Source: CBDHEY01 sp965262305
GTDB lineage: Bacteria; Pseudomonadota; Gammaproteobacteria; Pseudomonadales; Cellvibrionaceae
Reading direction: 5' to 3'
NCBI GenBank assembly: GCA_965262305.1
Contig: CBDHEY010000002.1
Location: 496,001 to 560,000, forward strand
Length of the DNA: 64,000 nucleotides
In this document: positions 53,607 through 62,572 of the stretch, in pieces
Layout of the letters: each line of letters begins with the position of its first letter
Numbering within the stretch: the stretch's first letter is position 1
Notes under the pieces: model-generated
The model's input: the letters and a program-made list of their open reading frames with translations, nothing else
What the model was told of the DNA's origin: nothing
Databases searched by the model: none
Program-made: the position numbers and the translations under genes

Positions 53607-54641
53607 TTAGGCACTTTTACATTGTTTTTTTCGCCACTGCGTTGGTGATATACCGGCAATTTTTTTAAATGAAGCATTGAATGTTGATTTACTGTTAAAA
53701 CCCGCTTTATAGGAAACCTCTATAATCGGAAGATGTTTTTCTTCCTTTATTATGCGCATCGCTTCATTAACCCGCAGTTCATTAATATATTGAAAGAACG
53801 ATTTACCTTCTACTTGATTAAAATATTGAGACATTAATTGAGAGGATGTACCAATTTTTTTTGCAACTTCCGTCAATTTTAGGTCGTTTATTAAATAGTC
53901 TTTGTCCTCGATCATCGCACGTTGGAGATTTTCGGTAATCTGAGATCGAATCTTTTCGTTCATGCCCGAGCGCTCGTACTTTTCAGGTTGGATAAGTATT
54001 GCACCTTCAGTAAAAACAGTTTGCTGGCGGAGCCCATACCAACCAATAAAAAACAATACGAGAATGCGAGTTATCGCTAGTGCCCATCCCCACAAACCGC
54101 CGAAAAGAAAAGCGAGAATCCATATGATCAGTAAACCTATCATTGTTATAGCTAAATAGCTAACCCACCTGAGATCGCGTTCCTTGGTGGATGAAAAGTT
54201 ATTGAGAAGGTCAGATTTAAATGACTGTAGGTGAATGAGTATTGCAATGGCGTATCCAATCGTAATGGATTGAAATAGAAAAATAAAAATAGTAAATGCT
54301 TGTGGTATTGGAGGGTTTCTTAAAAAGGGGAGTACGATTAAAAATAGTATAAGTGGCAGACCATGAATAAGTTGTTTGCGGGAGATACGAAATCCACACA
54401 AGTCTTTTACATAAAGATACAAAAACGGCCCTAGCAGACTGATCGACCAATCTAATAGTCCGAATAAGTGTTTATTAGAGTAATAAGTCGATACTGATGC
54501 GAAACATAAAAATGAAAATGCAATTAGAAATATTCCGAGATATAAGTTTGCAAATCGACGTCGACTTAAGTGAAGTAATGGAACAGCAATAAAAATACCA
54601 AGCGTTCCGGTAGCAATGGAAAGACTGTCATATAATGCCAT
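53607..54641 (-). CDS. AraC-type regulator with membrane-spanning N-terminus
   Basis: A 344-residue protein with about seven hydrophobic helices in the first ~220 residues and an AraC helix-turn-helix domain at the end (LTEVAKKIGTSSQLMSQYFNQ and IIEVSYKAGFNSKSTFNASFK, then ISPTQWRKKQ). Such proteins sense a signal at the membrane and bind DNA from there. Its target is unknown; the neighbouring lipoprotein gene lies just downstream on the same strand. Confidence 0.83.
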   Translation of the reverse strand: MALYDSLSIATGTLGIFIAVPLLHLSRRRFANLYLGIFLIAFSFLCFASVSTYYSNKHLFGLLDWSISLLGPFLYLYVKDLCGFRISRKQLIHGLPLILFLIVLPFLRNPPIPQAFTIFIFLFQSITIGYAIAILIHLQSFKSDLLNNFSSTKERDLRWVSYLAITMIGLLIIWILAFLFGGLWGWALAITRILVLFFIGWYGLRQQTVFTEGAILIQPEKYERSGMNEKIRSQITENLQRAMIEDKDYLINDLKLTEVAKKIGTSSQLMSQYFNQVEGKSFFQYINELRVNEAMRIIKEEKHLPIIEVSYKAGFNSKSTFNASFKKIAGISPTQWRKKQCKSA

Positions 54642-55300
54642 AGTTGTATTTATTGATATAAATCTTAAAGATAAAAGCCAAACCTTGGCTGCAAAAGCAG
54701 TGAAATACCTACTAACTTTTGCCTGCTGATTTGACTAACAAACGATTACAGTGATTCTATTTAGTTGAATAGTAACGCTAGGTAAAAACCAAATTAAATG
54801 CTTATTCTCCACCACTAATTAAAACCTCGCCCATAAGTAAGTTAGACGAATTGTTCAGTTCGTTTAGCACTATTACTAAATGATGATTTTAACGAAGATC
54901 ATTAACTAAGCGAGAATATCTAAAATTTTTGTTTTTTTTGAACTAACTTTGTCGGATTGGCTCAAAAAACAATTGCTAAAAAACGGTTTTGAATTGATTT
55001 TGATAGTTTGTTTGAATTAAATGTAAAAGTTTAGGGTAATCTTTGATAAGCGGCTATTTGTGATCATGGGAGGCCTGCCCCCCTTGTCATACCGCTGCCG
55101 TAAGATTGGCGCTATGGTTTCAGATATGTGAATCTGCATTTTTGTCATAAAATATCGCCTAGAAAGAAGTTGGTCACATGACCAATTCGCTCAATATCCT
55201 TTCTAAGTCTGCGTAAGCTTCAATTAATTGAAGCTACCGGAGCTGCTTTACTTGATTCAGAGCTAGCCATTTGTGCTGCTTTAAAAAATCGATACTCCGC
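54642..55300. other. Long non-coding stretch between AraC-type gene and ilvD
   Basis: About 660 bases without a credible gene. It contains a G/C-rich imperfect palindrome near 55068-55083 (GGGAGGCCTGCCCCCC) and a 16-base palindrome TTGGTCA-CA-TGACCAA at 55170-55185. Either could be an end hairpin or a protein site. The base composition changes toward the ilvD end. Confidence 0.4.
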
Positions 55301-56977
55301 TTAATACAAATATTTATCAGTGACTGCGCCTTCTGAAGCAGAGGAGACAGTCTTGGCAAATTTCCCCAGCAAACCGCGTTTATATTTTGGTTGTGGCTGT
55401 TTCCATTCTTTAAGCCGTTCGTTAATTTTATCGTCAGAAAGATTGAGTAAAACGATTTTGTTTTCCGCATCAATAGTAATGTCATCGCCATCCTCAACAA
55501 TCGCGATTGGTCCACCTTCCATCGCCTCTGGGGTAATATGGCCCACTACAAAACCATGGCTGCCACCAGAAAACCGGCCATCTGTAATTAATGCAACATC
55601 GCTACCTAAGCCTTTGCCCATTACCGCAGACGTGGGGCTCAACATTTCTCGCATGCCCGGGCCACCTCGAGGTCCTTCGTAGCGAATCACAATCACGTCC
55701 CCCTTTACGATGGTGCCATCCAGAATAGCTGTGAGCGCAAGTTCTTCTGAATCAAAAACTTTCGCTTTCCCAGTAAAACTCATACCTTCTTTTCCTGTTA
55801 TTTTTGCGACCCCACCTTCCGGTGCGAGATTTCCTTTTAGAATAACTAGGTGACTATCTTTTTTAATGGGGTTTTCAAAGCTCTGAATAATATCTTGGCC
55901 TGAGGCATAAGGCGTGACTTGCTCGAGATTTTCGGCGAGGGTTTTGCCGGTAACCGTTAAACAATCACCGTGTAATAATCCTACATCAAGTAACATCTTC
56001 ATTAATGGTTGAATGCCACCTATTTCAATCAGCTCGGACATCATGTATTTACCACTCGGACGAAGATCGGCTAACACTGGCACTCTCTCTCCGATTGAAG
56101 CAAAGTCGTCGATTGTTAGCTCCACATCAATTGCGTGTGCCATCGCAAGCATATGCAATACGGCATTGGTCGAGCCACCTAAAGCGATAATCACGGTAAT
56201 GGCATTTTCGAAGGACTTTCGGGTCATGATATCGCTGGGTTTGATGTCTTTTTCAAGCAGATTCAACACCATTGCGCCAGCTTTGCGACAGTCCTCAGAT
56301 TTTGAAGTTGAGATTGCCTCTTGCGCTGAACTGTTTGGTAAACTCATGCCAAGTGCTTCAATGGCCGACGCCATAGTATTTGCGGTATACATACCGCCGC
56401 AAGAGCCTGGACCGGGAATAGCTGTTTTTTCTATTTCAGTTAGATCCACAAGTGAGATATCACCGCGCGCATGCTGACCAACGGCTTCAAACACGGAGAT
56501 GATGTCAGTATGCCCTGCACCCGGCTGAATAGTACCACCATAAACAAAAACTGATGGGCGATTGAGACGCGCCAAACCAATCAAGCAGCCTGGCATATTT
56601 TTATCGCAACCGCCGATAGCAACAAGTCCATCAAAACCCTCGCAACCGGCAACCGCTTCAATAGAATCTGCAATGACTTCGCGTGATACTAAAGAATACT
56701 TCATTCCCTCGGTACCGTTAGAGATCCCATCAGATATGGTTATGGTATTAAATATGACACCTTTACCGCCCGCTTGATTCGACCCTTCACAGGCGTGCTC
56801 CGCAAGAGTATTAATGTGCATATTACAGGGCGTCACCATACTCCAGGTAGAAGCGATACCGATTTGAGGTTTTTGAAAATCGTCGGTACTGAAACCTACC
56901 GCACGAAGCATAGCTCTAGCGGGCGCTTTTTCGACACCGTCTACAATTTTGGATGAGTGTTTGCGATTGCTTGCCAT
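55301..56977 (-). CDS. ilvD: Dihydroxy-acid dehydratase
   Basis: A 558-residue cytoplasmic Fe-S enzyme that dehydrates 2,3-dihydroxy-isovalerate and -methylvalerate in branched-chain amino acid synthesis. The likely cluster ligands are Cys51 (TPCNMH), Cys124 (GGCDKNMPGC) and Cys193 (GSCGGMYTANTM). C-terminal marks are YEGPRGGPGMREML and ITDGRFSGGSHGFVVGH. The length fits the shorter class of the IlvD family. It stands alone, without other ilv genes. Confidence 0.95.
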   Translation of the reverse strand: MASNRKHSSKIVDGVEKAPARAMLRAVGFSTDDFQKPQIGIASTWSMVTPCNMHINTLAEHACEGSNQAGGKGVIFNTITISDGISNGTEGMKYSLVSREVIADSIEAVAGCEGFDGLVAIGGCDKNMPGCLIGLARLNRPSVFVYGGTIQPGAGHTDIISVFEAVGQHARGDISLVDLTEIEKTAIPGPGSCGGMYTANTMASAIEALGMSLPNSSAQEAISTSKSEDCRKAGAMVLNLLEKDIKPSDIMTRKSFENAITVIIALGGSTNAVLHMLAMAHAIDVELTIDDFASIGERVPVLADLRPSGKYMMSELIEIGGIQPLMKMLLDVGLLHGDCLTVTGKTLAENLEQVTPYASGQDIIQSFENPIKKDSHLVILKGNLAPEGGVAKITGKEGMSFTGKAKVFDSEELALTAILDGTIVKGDVIVIRYEGPRGGPGMREMLSPTSAVMGKGLGSDVALITDGRFSGGSHGFVVGHITPEAMEGGPIAIVEDGDDITIDAENKIVLLNLSDDKINERLKEWKQPQPKYKRGLLGKFAKTVSSASEGAVTDKYLY

Positions 56978-57724
56978 CTTAAATAAATTCCAAGACTAAA
57001 TTCATTATTCTATCGCTTTTTTAAACGAATATATATTCGAACTATATGTAGGGTTAATAAATAAAATTCGGAATCTAAGGGTGTTCATGCTCTTTCTTTT
57101 TGATCTTATTTCAATCAATGATATCAATCACCTCATCATGAAAATGGGTTTGAAAAGCAGATAGCAGCCACGGCAATTGTATATAACTTGACAGTCGTAA
57201 CATGAAACGTGGATGATTTTATTGGTGCGGGTGTCAGTGTTATTAATCCATTTTCATTTGGAAAAACTTAAAGCGATTTTAAAAAAGATTATGCGCTTTG
57301 AAGACAAAAGAAAAGCCGCATCTTTTGAGCATGCAGCTTTTACAAAAAGACCTAATCCATTTTACTATAAGTTGTCCGCTTTACTTTCCTACCAAAAGGT
57401 GGCTATTTCGGACAACTTATGGGTAGCGACATACGTGTGGATTCACCCATAAAATGTCCAGAGCGTTTTACCAAAAGTCGCCTCCTTATGTTCCTTATGG
57501 CGCGAAACGGCTTTTATAGGATTACGAAAATTACGGAGTTAAACTATAAAATGTCCAAAGTAGCGAGATTTTATACGAAATTTGTCCCACATAAGTGTTT
57601 GAAATTATTCAATATTATTCGTTTTCACAGGAAGTTATTGTCTGCTAAGAAAGCTTTAGGTGTCATATTGGCCACTATCTTCTATCAGCCTTAGTTCTTG
57701 AGGAGCTGAGTTTATATAACTTTC
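56978..57724. other. Non-coding accessory-like stretch
   Basis: About 750 bases between ilvD and vapBC. Two + strand frames (57213-57452, 57419-57694) have no plausible start signals or family features. It holds a hairpin at 57311-57341 (AAAAGCCGCAT pairing with ATGCAGCTTTT), a long-range inverted repeat (57367-57420) and short repeats of ATAAAATGTCC. It looks like the decayed edge of an inserted element. Confidence 0.45.
57367..57420. repeat. Inverted repeat with 12-base perfect arms
   Basis: ATAAGTTGTCCG (57367-57378) and CGGACAACTTAT (57409-57420) are exact inverted copies separated by 30 bases. Related sequences ATAAAATGTCC occur near 57450 and 57547. This may be a mobile-element end, a recombination site or an operator. 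Confidence 0.6.
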
Positions 57725-58132
57725 CTATTTCTTTTTGACCCAGTTCTCAACACGAATTCCAGAAACGCGTTTGAATTCGCGAACGTTATTTGTCACTAAG
57801 ATCAACCCTTGTGCTCTCGCATGTGCTGCAATCTTCATGTCGTAAGAACCTATTGGAGACCCTTTAATTTCCAGTTCAGCTTTTACTTGTCCGAATTGCG
57901 TAGCTTCATGCTCGCCAAAAGACAGAATTTCTAGCCGAGCACCAAAGCCGTTAATCTGTTCAAGGTTTGCTTCCACGTTGCTCGACTTTTCAGCACCACA
58001 AACAAGTTCACCCCACGTGACAGAAGATATAGCCAACTGACCCACATGAGCATTAAACAAACGCTTTAGGTGCGGAGGTTTTCTTTTGATTGTATAAATA
58101 CACGTATCCGTATCGAGCAAATACTTAATCAT
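57725..58132 (-). CDS. vapC: VapC-type PIN-domain toxin
   Basis: A 135-residue PIN ribonuclease. Acidic active-site residues are Asp7 (YLLDTD), Glu42 (TWGELVCG) and Asp97 (GSYDMKIAAHA), with TNNVREF near the end. ATG 58132 gives the canonical MIKYLLDTD start and overlaps the vapB end by eight bases; a longer reading to 58216 runs into vapB. It cleaves tRNA or rRNA in known systems and is neutralised by VapB. Confidence 0.92.
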   Translation of the reverse strand: MIKYLLDTDTCIYTIKRKPPHLKRLFNAHVGQLAISSVTWGELVCGAEKSSNVEANLEQINGFGARLEILSFGEHEATQFGQVKAELEIKGSPIGSYDMKIAAHARAQGLILVTNNVREFKRVSGIRVENWVKKK

Positions 58133-58361
58133 CAAAAGACTCTCGTTTCTGTGTATTTGGCTGATCTCGTTCAGCCATAAAGTCTGAAGTAACACTACCC
58201 TCTTCAAACCACTCATCCCAAGCGGAGCCAGCAGGTGTGATGATCCGCCGATTTCCCACGGCTACCACGTCAACATCCTTGATGCTCTCAGGCAACGCTA
58301 CGGCCTTTGGTAGGCGAACGGCTTGGGATTTATTACTTTTAAATACTGTTGTCTGAACCAT
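58125..58361 (-). CDS. vapB: VapB-type antitoxin
   Basis: A 78-residue AbrB-like antitoxin. The N-terminus TTVFKSNKSQAVRLPKAV is the swapped-hairpin DNA-binding motif of VapB/MazE types. The acidic C-terminal tail binds the toxin. ATG 58361 (MVQTTVF) matches the family; the frame extends farther upstream without support. It precedes vapC in one operon with its own operator. Confidence 0.92.
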   Translation of the reverse strand: MVQTTVFKSNKSQAVRLPKAVALPESIKDVDVVAVGNRRIITPAGSAWDEWFEEGSVTSDFMAERDQPNTQKRESFDD

Positions 58362-58409
58362 CTTAAAACCTATATGTATATACACGAGGTATATGCTAAC
58401 ACGCAAGAA

Positions 58410-58430
58410 GGATATATCAAACGTATATCC
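58410..58430. promoter_or_regulatory. Putative VapBC operator
   Basis: GGATATA (58410-58416) and TATATCC (58424-58430) form an exact inverted repeat with a seven-base spacer, about 50 bases before vapB. Related TATAT segments lie nearer the gene. VapBC complexes usually repress their own operon at such sites. Confidence 0.6.
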
Positions 58431-58691
58431 CTTTGGTAACTCAAAAAAAAAGCTACGCACCCGCTTAACTTTCCTTTATTTTTTTAGTTGTTGAATCTCA
58501 GCATTGAGTACTTACAAAGTGTAATGATTAATATCAGCAAGCCTGCCGTTTATGTCCGCCGATTTTATATCGTTTAATCTAGAATAATCAGAACAGTAGA
58601 AGATAATTGATCCATTAAAAGCTGTAGGGTTAAAGATCAATTTGATTCCACCTTTTCCTAAAGTTTTTCAAATATATTTTCAAGAGCTCGC

Positions 58692-59090
58692 TCAACAAAA
58701 GGTTTTGTACTCCCCGAAATTATTCTTGCTGTACCTCGTAATATAATTCCGTTTGTTTTCGGATTTAATGTAACTTACTTTCCTATCGACAATTCTTCGA
58801 AATCGTTCTTCATTAGGAAAATTTTCAGAATCGGCAATCAACATATGATAATGAACGGTCGACATCTGTGGTGTTTTTTCACGTACACAGTACCCCTTTA
58901 GAAAACTCTCCCCGTTTTCAAAGTACTTTTTAAAAATATCCTTGTTTAGCTCCGTTAGGAACGCATTAAGTGTATCTTGGGTTTGTTTGGGAAAGGTATA
59001 TCTAGGGAAAACGACAGTTAAATGAAACCGTGGATTACATCCAGCTAACATCTCAATCGCATTTTCTCGAATGTCTTGTGTATCACTCAT
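58692..59090 (-). CDS. Replication-initiator-like (HUH) protein, short
   Basis: A 132-residue protein that resembles the N-terminal part of rolling-circle replication proteins of the inovirus/plasmid type: RFHLTVVFPR near residue 21, the HUH-like HYHMLI, and RNYITRYSKN near the end. It is much shorter than complete initiators and ends soon after that motif, so it is probably a remnant of a phage or plasmid, although a small active protein is possible. Supports the accessory nature of this region. Confidence 0.5.
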   Translation of the reverse strand: MSDTQDIRENAIEMLAGCNPRFHLTVVFPRYTFPKQTQDTLNAFLTELNKDIFKKYFENGESFLKGYCVREKTPQMSTVHYHMLIADSENFPNEERFRRIVDRKVSYIKSENKRNYITRYSKNNFGEYKTFC

Positions 59091-59571
59091 ATCGTTACCA
59101 GTACGTTTAAGTTAGATATAAAGTAACGATAGTGTACGATTGTTATATAAACAAAAGTTATCGATATTGATTGAATTAATAACTGAAATAATAGAGAAAG
59201 ATAAACAGGATTATTAACAGATAATAGAATCTACAATGCATCAAACTAATCTGCCACAGAACTCCTTTTCAAATTTTAACTGATTAATCTTTTATTGATC
59301 AGCCCGAACTAACTACTTAATTAAACAGTTGGTAATTCCATTACCATCGAGCATAGTGCAAAAAATAACCATAAAAGTCAACAGTATCGCACTTATTTAG
59401 TGCAAATCTTCTCTTCGTAACGACCGCTACGAATACAAAAATGGTGATATAACAGCCATAATGCAATTTAAAGTTACAAAATGGCACTTTGGCGTAAAAA
59501 CTTCCCGCCAGTCTTCGATTAGCTGGTAACATCCCAAACCAACTAACAATCTCATAAAAAGCCCTATTAGC
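59091..59571. other. AT-rich intergenic region in accessory segment
   Basis: About 480 bases between the divergent replication-like gene and the defence operon. Minus-strand frames at 59341-59691 have no family features. I see no integrase, attachment site or tRNA here. The AT-rich stretch before the replication-like gene could be an old origin, but no iterons are visible. Confidence 0.35.
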
Positions 59572-59799
59572 ATGATCCGTTGCAACCTTGCCCGTTTGAT
59601 GGGGGAGCACAAGCTCCGAATAGCCGATGTTGCCCGAGAAACGGGTCTGAGCCGTAACACGGTTACGCTCTTGTATAAGGAAACCGCTCAAAAGATTGAT
59701 CTGGATGCCATCGAGCAGATTTGTATTCTCTTTGACTGTGAGGTGGGTGATTTACTAGAGATCAGCAACCCTTCCGCTGATTCGGTGGGGCAGATATGA
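59572..59799 (+). CDS. XRE-type helix-turn-helix regulator
   Basis: A 75-residue Cro/CI-like protein made of one helix-turn-helix domain: ARLMGEHKLRIADVARETGL then SRNTVTLLYKETAQKIDL and a last helix with CEVGDLLE. It overlaps the methyltransferase start as ATGA and therefore heads the operon. Such small regulators commonly control restriction-modification genes. Confidence 0.87.
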   Translation: MIRCNLARLMGEHKLRIADVARETGLSRNTVTLLYKETAQKIDLDAIEQICILFDCEVGDLLEISNPSADSVGQI

Positions 59800-62570
59800 A
59801 CGCAGTTGAAATAGAAGAAGCCATATCGTTACTCGCTGAGCAAGACTTTGACTCAGCCAGTTTCCCGTATGCCTTTTTAGAGGCGTTCGGAAATAAACCT
59901 GCCACCATTAAACGCCTAAAGAGCGGTAATACCAATTCCTCAGATATCGATGGCGGTGTTTTACAGCGGAATAACATCCATATCGCCACGTGCAGTGAGG
60001 GCACGGTATCTGAAATGCTTACTCGGTTGAAAGAAAGCACTGCAACAGCTAAAGGCAAAGCAAAGTTTGTGGTTGCCACAGATGGGGTTGACTTTGAGGC
60101 TGAAGATTTAACCTCCGACGATCCACCAGTCGTTTGCCGTTTTAAAGAATTTCCCAATCATTTTGGCTTCTTCCTTCCGCTGGCGGGCATTACGACAGTT
60201 AAGCAAATCCGCGAAAGTTCATTTGATATCAAGGCAACGGGGCGTCTTAACAGGCTTTATATCGAGCTTCTTAAAGATAACCCCGAATGGGGCACAGAAG
60301 AACGTCGCCATGATATGAATCACTTCATGGCTCGTCTGATCTTCTGCTTCTTTGCGGAAGATACAGACATTTTCAATGGCGAGGGCTTGTTTACCAAGAC
60401 CATTGAGCAGATGAGTGAGCGGGACTCTTCAAATACGCACGAAATTATGAGTGAAGTATTCCGAGCAATGGATACTTCTATTGAAGATAGGGCTGGCGCT
60501 AATTTACCTCGATGGGCAGATACCTTCCCTTACGTGAATGGTGGCCTCTTCTCGGGTAATACCGATGTTCCTCGTTTCAGTAAGATTGCGCGATCTTATC
60601 TAATTCATATCGGGAATTTGGACTGGACGAAAATCAATCCCGATATTTTTGGTTCTATGATCCAAGCGGTGACGGATGAAGAAGAGCGTGGCGCGCTAGG
60701 CCTGCATTACACTTCAGTGCCAAATATTCTAAAAGTTCTAAATCCACTATTTCTTGATGATCTTCGGGCGAAACTCGAAGAAGCGGGAGACAGTCCTCAG
60801 AAGTTACTCAACCTTCGCAAGCGTATGGCGAAAATACGCGTTTTTGATCCGGCCTGCGGTTCAGGAAATTTCCTCGTAATCTCTTATAAAGAAATGCGAG
60901 CAATTGAAGCTGAGATCAACCAACGTAGGGGTGAAAGCGGCAGAAAATCAGATATTCCCCTAACGAATTATAGGGGTATTGAACTTAGGGATTTTCCTGC
61001 TGAAATTGCTCGTCTGGCATTGATTATTGCTGAGTACCAATGTGACGTTCTTTATCGTGGGCAAAAGGAAGCGTTGGCTGAATTGTTGCCTTTGGACGCG
61101 ATGAACTGGATCATTCGCGGCAATGCTCTTCGTTTGGACTGGTTGAGTATCTGCCCATCAACAGGGACAGAAGTGAAGGTCTTATCTGATGACTTGTTTA
61201 ACAGACCAACAGATCAAACTGAAATTGAATTCAAGAATGAGGGGGGGGAAACCTATATTTGTGGCAACCCGCCATACCTTGGTTCGAAATGGCAGAGTAA
61301 AGACCAGAAAGAAGACCTTAAGGTGATTTTTGATGGACGGGTGAAAAACTGGAAGTCCCTCGACTATGTGGCAGGTTGGTTTATGAAGGCCGCTGATTTT
61401 GGTCGACTCACCAATAGTATTGCGGCATTTGTGTCAACCAATTCTATTTGTCAGGGGCAGCAGGTTCCTGCTCTATGGCCTGCGATATTTTCTACAGGAC
61501 ATCACATTTGCTTTGCTCACACATCTTTCCAGTGGGCCAACCTTGCTAGGCATAACGCTGGTGTGACTGTTGCGATTATCGCGATTTCAAATATGCAAAG
61601 CAAAACGCGCCAACTTTTTGGCTTAAATGCTGAAAAAGAGACTGTTATGAAAGCAGTTGAGAATATCAACGCTTACTTGGTATCTGGTGTCGATGTAGAG
61701 GTGAAAAAGGAAACAACCCCCATTTGTGATACCTCAACTATGGTGTATGGAAATGTCGAAAAAGCTGGAGGCTATTTATCTTTAACAGCTGATGAGATGC
61801 AGGCGCTAAACCTCTCGCCTGATCAGCAGAGAAAGTTTGTTAGAAGGTTTTATGGTTCTGAAGAGTTCATAAACGCCAAATTGCGTTACTGTCTTTGGAT
61901 CGAGGATGAATACCTTCAAGAGGCAATGGGTATTCCTAAAATTGCAGCGAGAATTGAGGGCGTGCGCAAAATGCGTTTAGCAAGTGTAGCTGCTGCGACG
62001 CGAGCTAAAGCATCAGAAGCTCATAAGTTTTGGATTATTTTAGGCGCGCCCGAAAAACATACTATTGTTGTGCCCGGAGTGAGTTCCGAAAATCGCCCGT
62101 ATTTGCCTGTGGGTCTATTAGGACCAGACGCTATTTTATCTAATAGGAATTTCGCCCTCTATGATGCGCCCCTTTGGAATATGGCACTTATTGCTTCACG
62201 TTTACACTGGGTTTGGATCGGTACCGTTTGTGTTCGAATGAGAACGGACTTCAGTTACTCAAATACTCTAGGTTGGAATACGTTTCCGGTACCGAAACTG
62301 ACCGAGAAGAACAAAGCAGATTTGACGCGCTGTGCCGAAGAAATTCTTCTTGCACGTGAGGCTAATTTTCCCGCCTCTATCGCTGACCTCTACAAACCCG
62401 ATGCTATGCCTGATGACTTGAAGCGAGCACACCAACGAAATGATGACACGCTCGAACGAATATACATCGGCCGTCAATTCCGAAATGACTCTGAGCGCCT
62501 TGAAAAACTATTTGATCTCTATACAAAAATGACTAAATCCACTTCCAACTCTAAGAAAAAGGTATCTTGA
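59796..62570 (+). CDS. MmeI-like class I DNA (adenine) methyltransferase
   Basis: A 924-residue protein laid out like MmeI/type IIL enzymes: N-terminal domain (~1-170), helical linker (~170-320), methyltransferase core with AdoMet motif DPACGSGNFL (351-360) and catalytic NPPY (491-494), then a target-recognition region (~600-830; LRYCLWIEDEYLQEAMGIP) and a C-terminal helical part. MmeI carries a D-ExK nuclease site in its N-terminal domain; I see no such site here. The partner helicase that follows may supply restriction together with further genes outside the window. Target sequence unknown. Confidence 0.87.
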   Translation: MNAVEIEEAISLLAEQDFDSASFPYAFLEAFGNKPATIKRLKSGNTNSSDIDGGVLQRNNIHIATCSEGTVSEMLTRLKESTATAKGKAKFVVATDGVDFEAEDLTSDDPPVVCRFKEFPNHFGFFLPLAGITTVKQIRESSFDIKATGRLNRLYIELLKDNPEWGTEERRHDMNHFMARLIFCFFAEDTDIFNGEGLFTKTIEQMSERDSSNTHEIMSEVFRAMDTSIEDRAGANLPRWADTFPYVNGGLFSGNTDVPRFSKIARSYLIHIGNLDWTKINPDIFGSMIQAVTDEEERGALGLHYTSVPNILKVLNPLFLDDLRAKLEEAGDSPQKLLNLRKRMAKIRVFDPACGSGNFLVISYKEMRAIEAEINQRRGESGRKSDIPLTNYRGIELRDFPAEIARLALIIAEYQCDVLYRGQKEALAELLPLDAMNWIIRGNALRLDWLSICPSTGTEVKVLSDDLFNRPTDQTEIEFKNEGGETYICGNPPYLGSKWQSKDQKEDLKVIFDGRVKNWKSLDYVAGWFMKAADFGRLTNSIAAFVSTNSICQGQQVPALWPAIFSTGHHICFAHTSFQWANLARHNAGVTVAIIAISNMQSKTRQLFGLNAEKETVMKAVENINAYLVSGVDVEVKKETTPICDTSTMVYGNVEKAGGYLSLTADEMQALNLSPDQQRKFVRRFYGSEEFINAKLRYCLWIEDEYLQEAMGIPKIAARIEGVRKMRLASVAAATRAKASEAHKFWIILGAPEKHTIVVPGVSSENRPYLPVGLLGPDAILSNRNFALYDAPLWNMALIASRLHWVWIGTVCVRMRTDFSYSNTLGWNTFPVPKLTEKNKADLTRCAEEILLAREANFPASIADLYKPDAMPDDLKRAHQRNDDTLERIYIGRQFRNDSERLEKLFDLYTKMTKSTSNSKKKVS

Positions 62571-62572
62571 GC

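Noticed and set aside
55320..56477. Plus-strand frames of 120 and 154 codons inside ilvD
   Set aside because: They are mirror frames of a highly conserved gene and contain low-complexity Ser/Pro-rich sequence.
57213..57694. Two short + strand frames between ilvD and vapBC
   Set aside because: No start signal, no family resemblance, and they run through hairpins and repeats.
59341..59691. Minus-strand frames overlapping the XRE gene
   Set aside because: The XRE protein and its ATGA coupling to the methyltransferase are much better supported.
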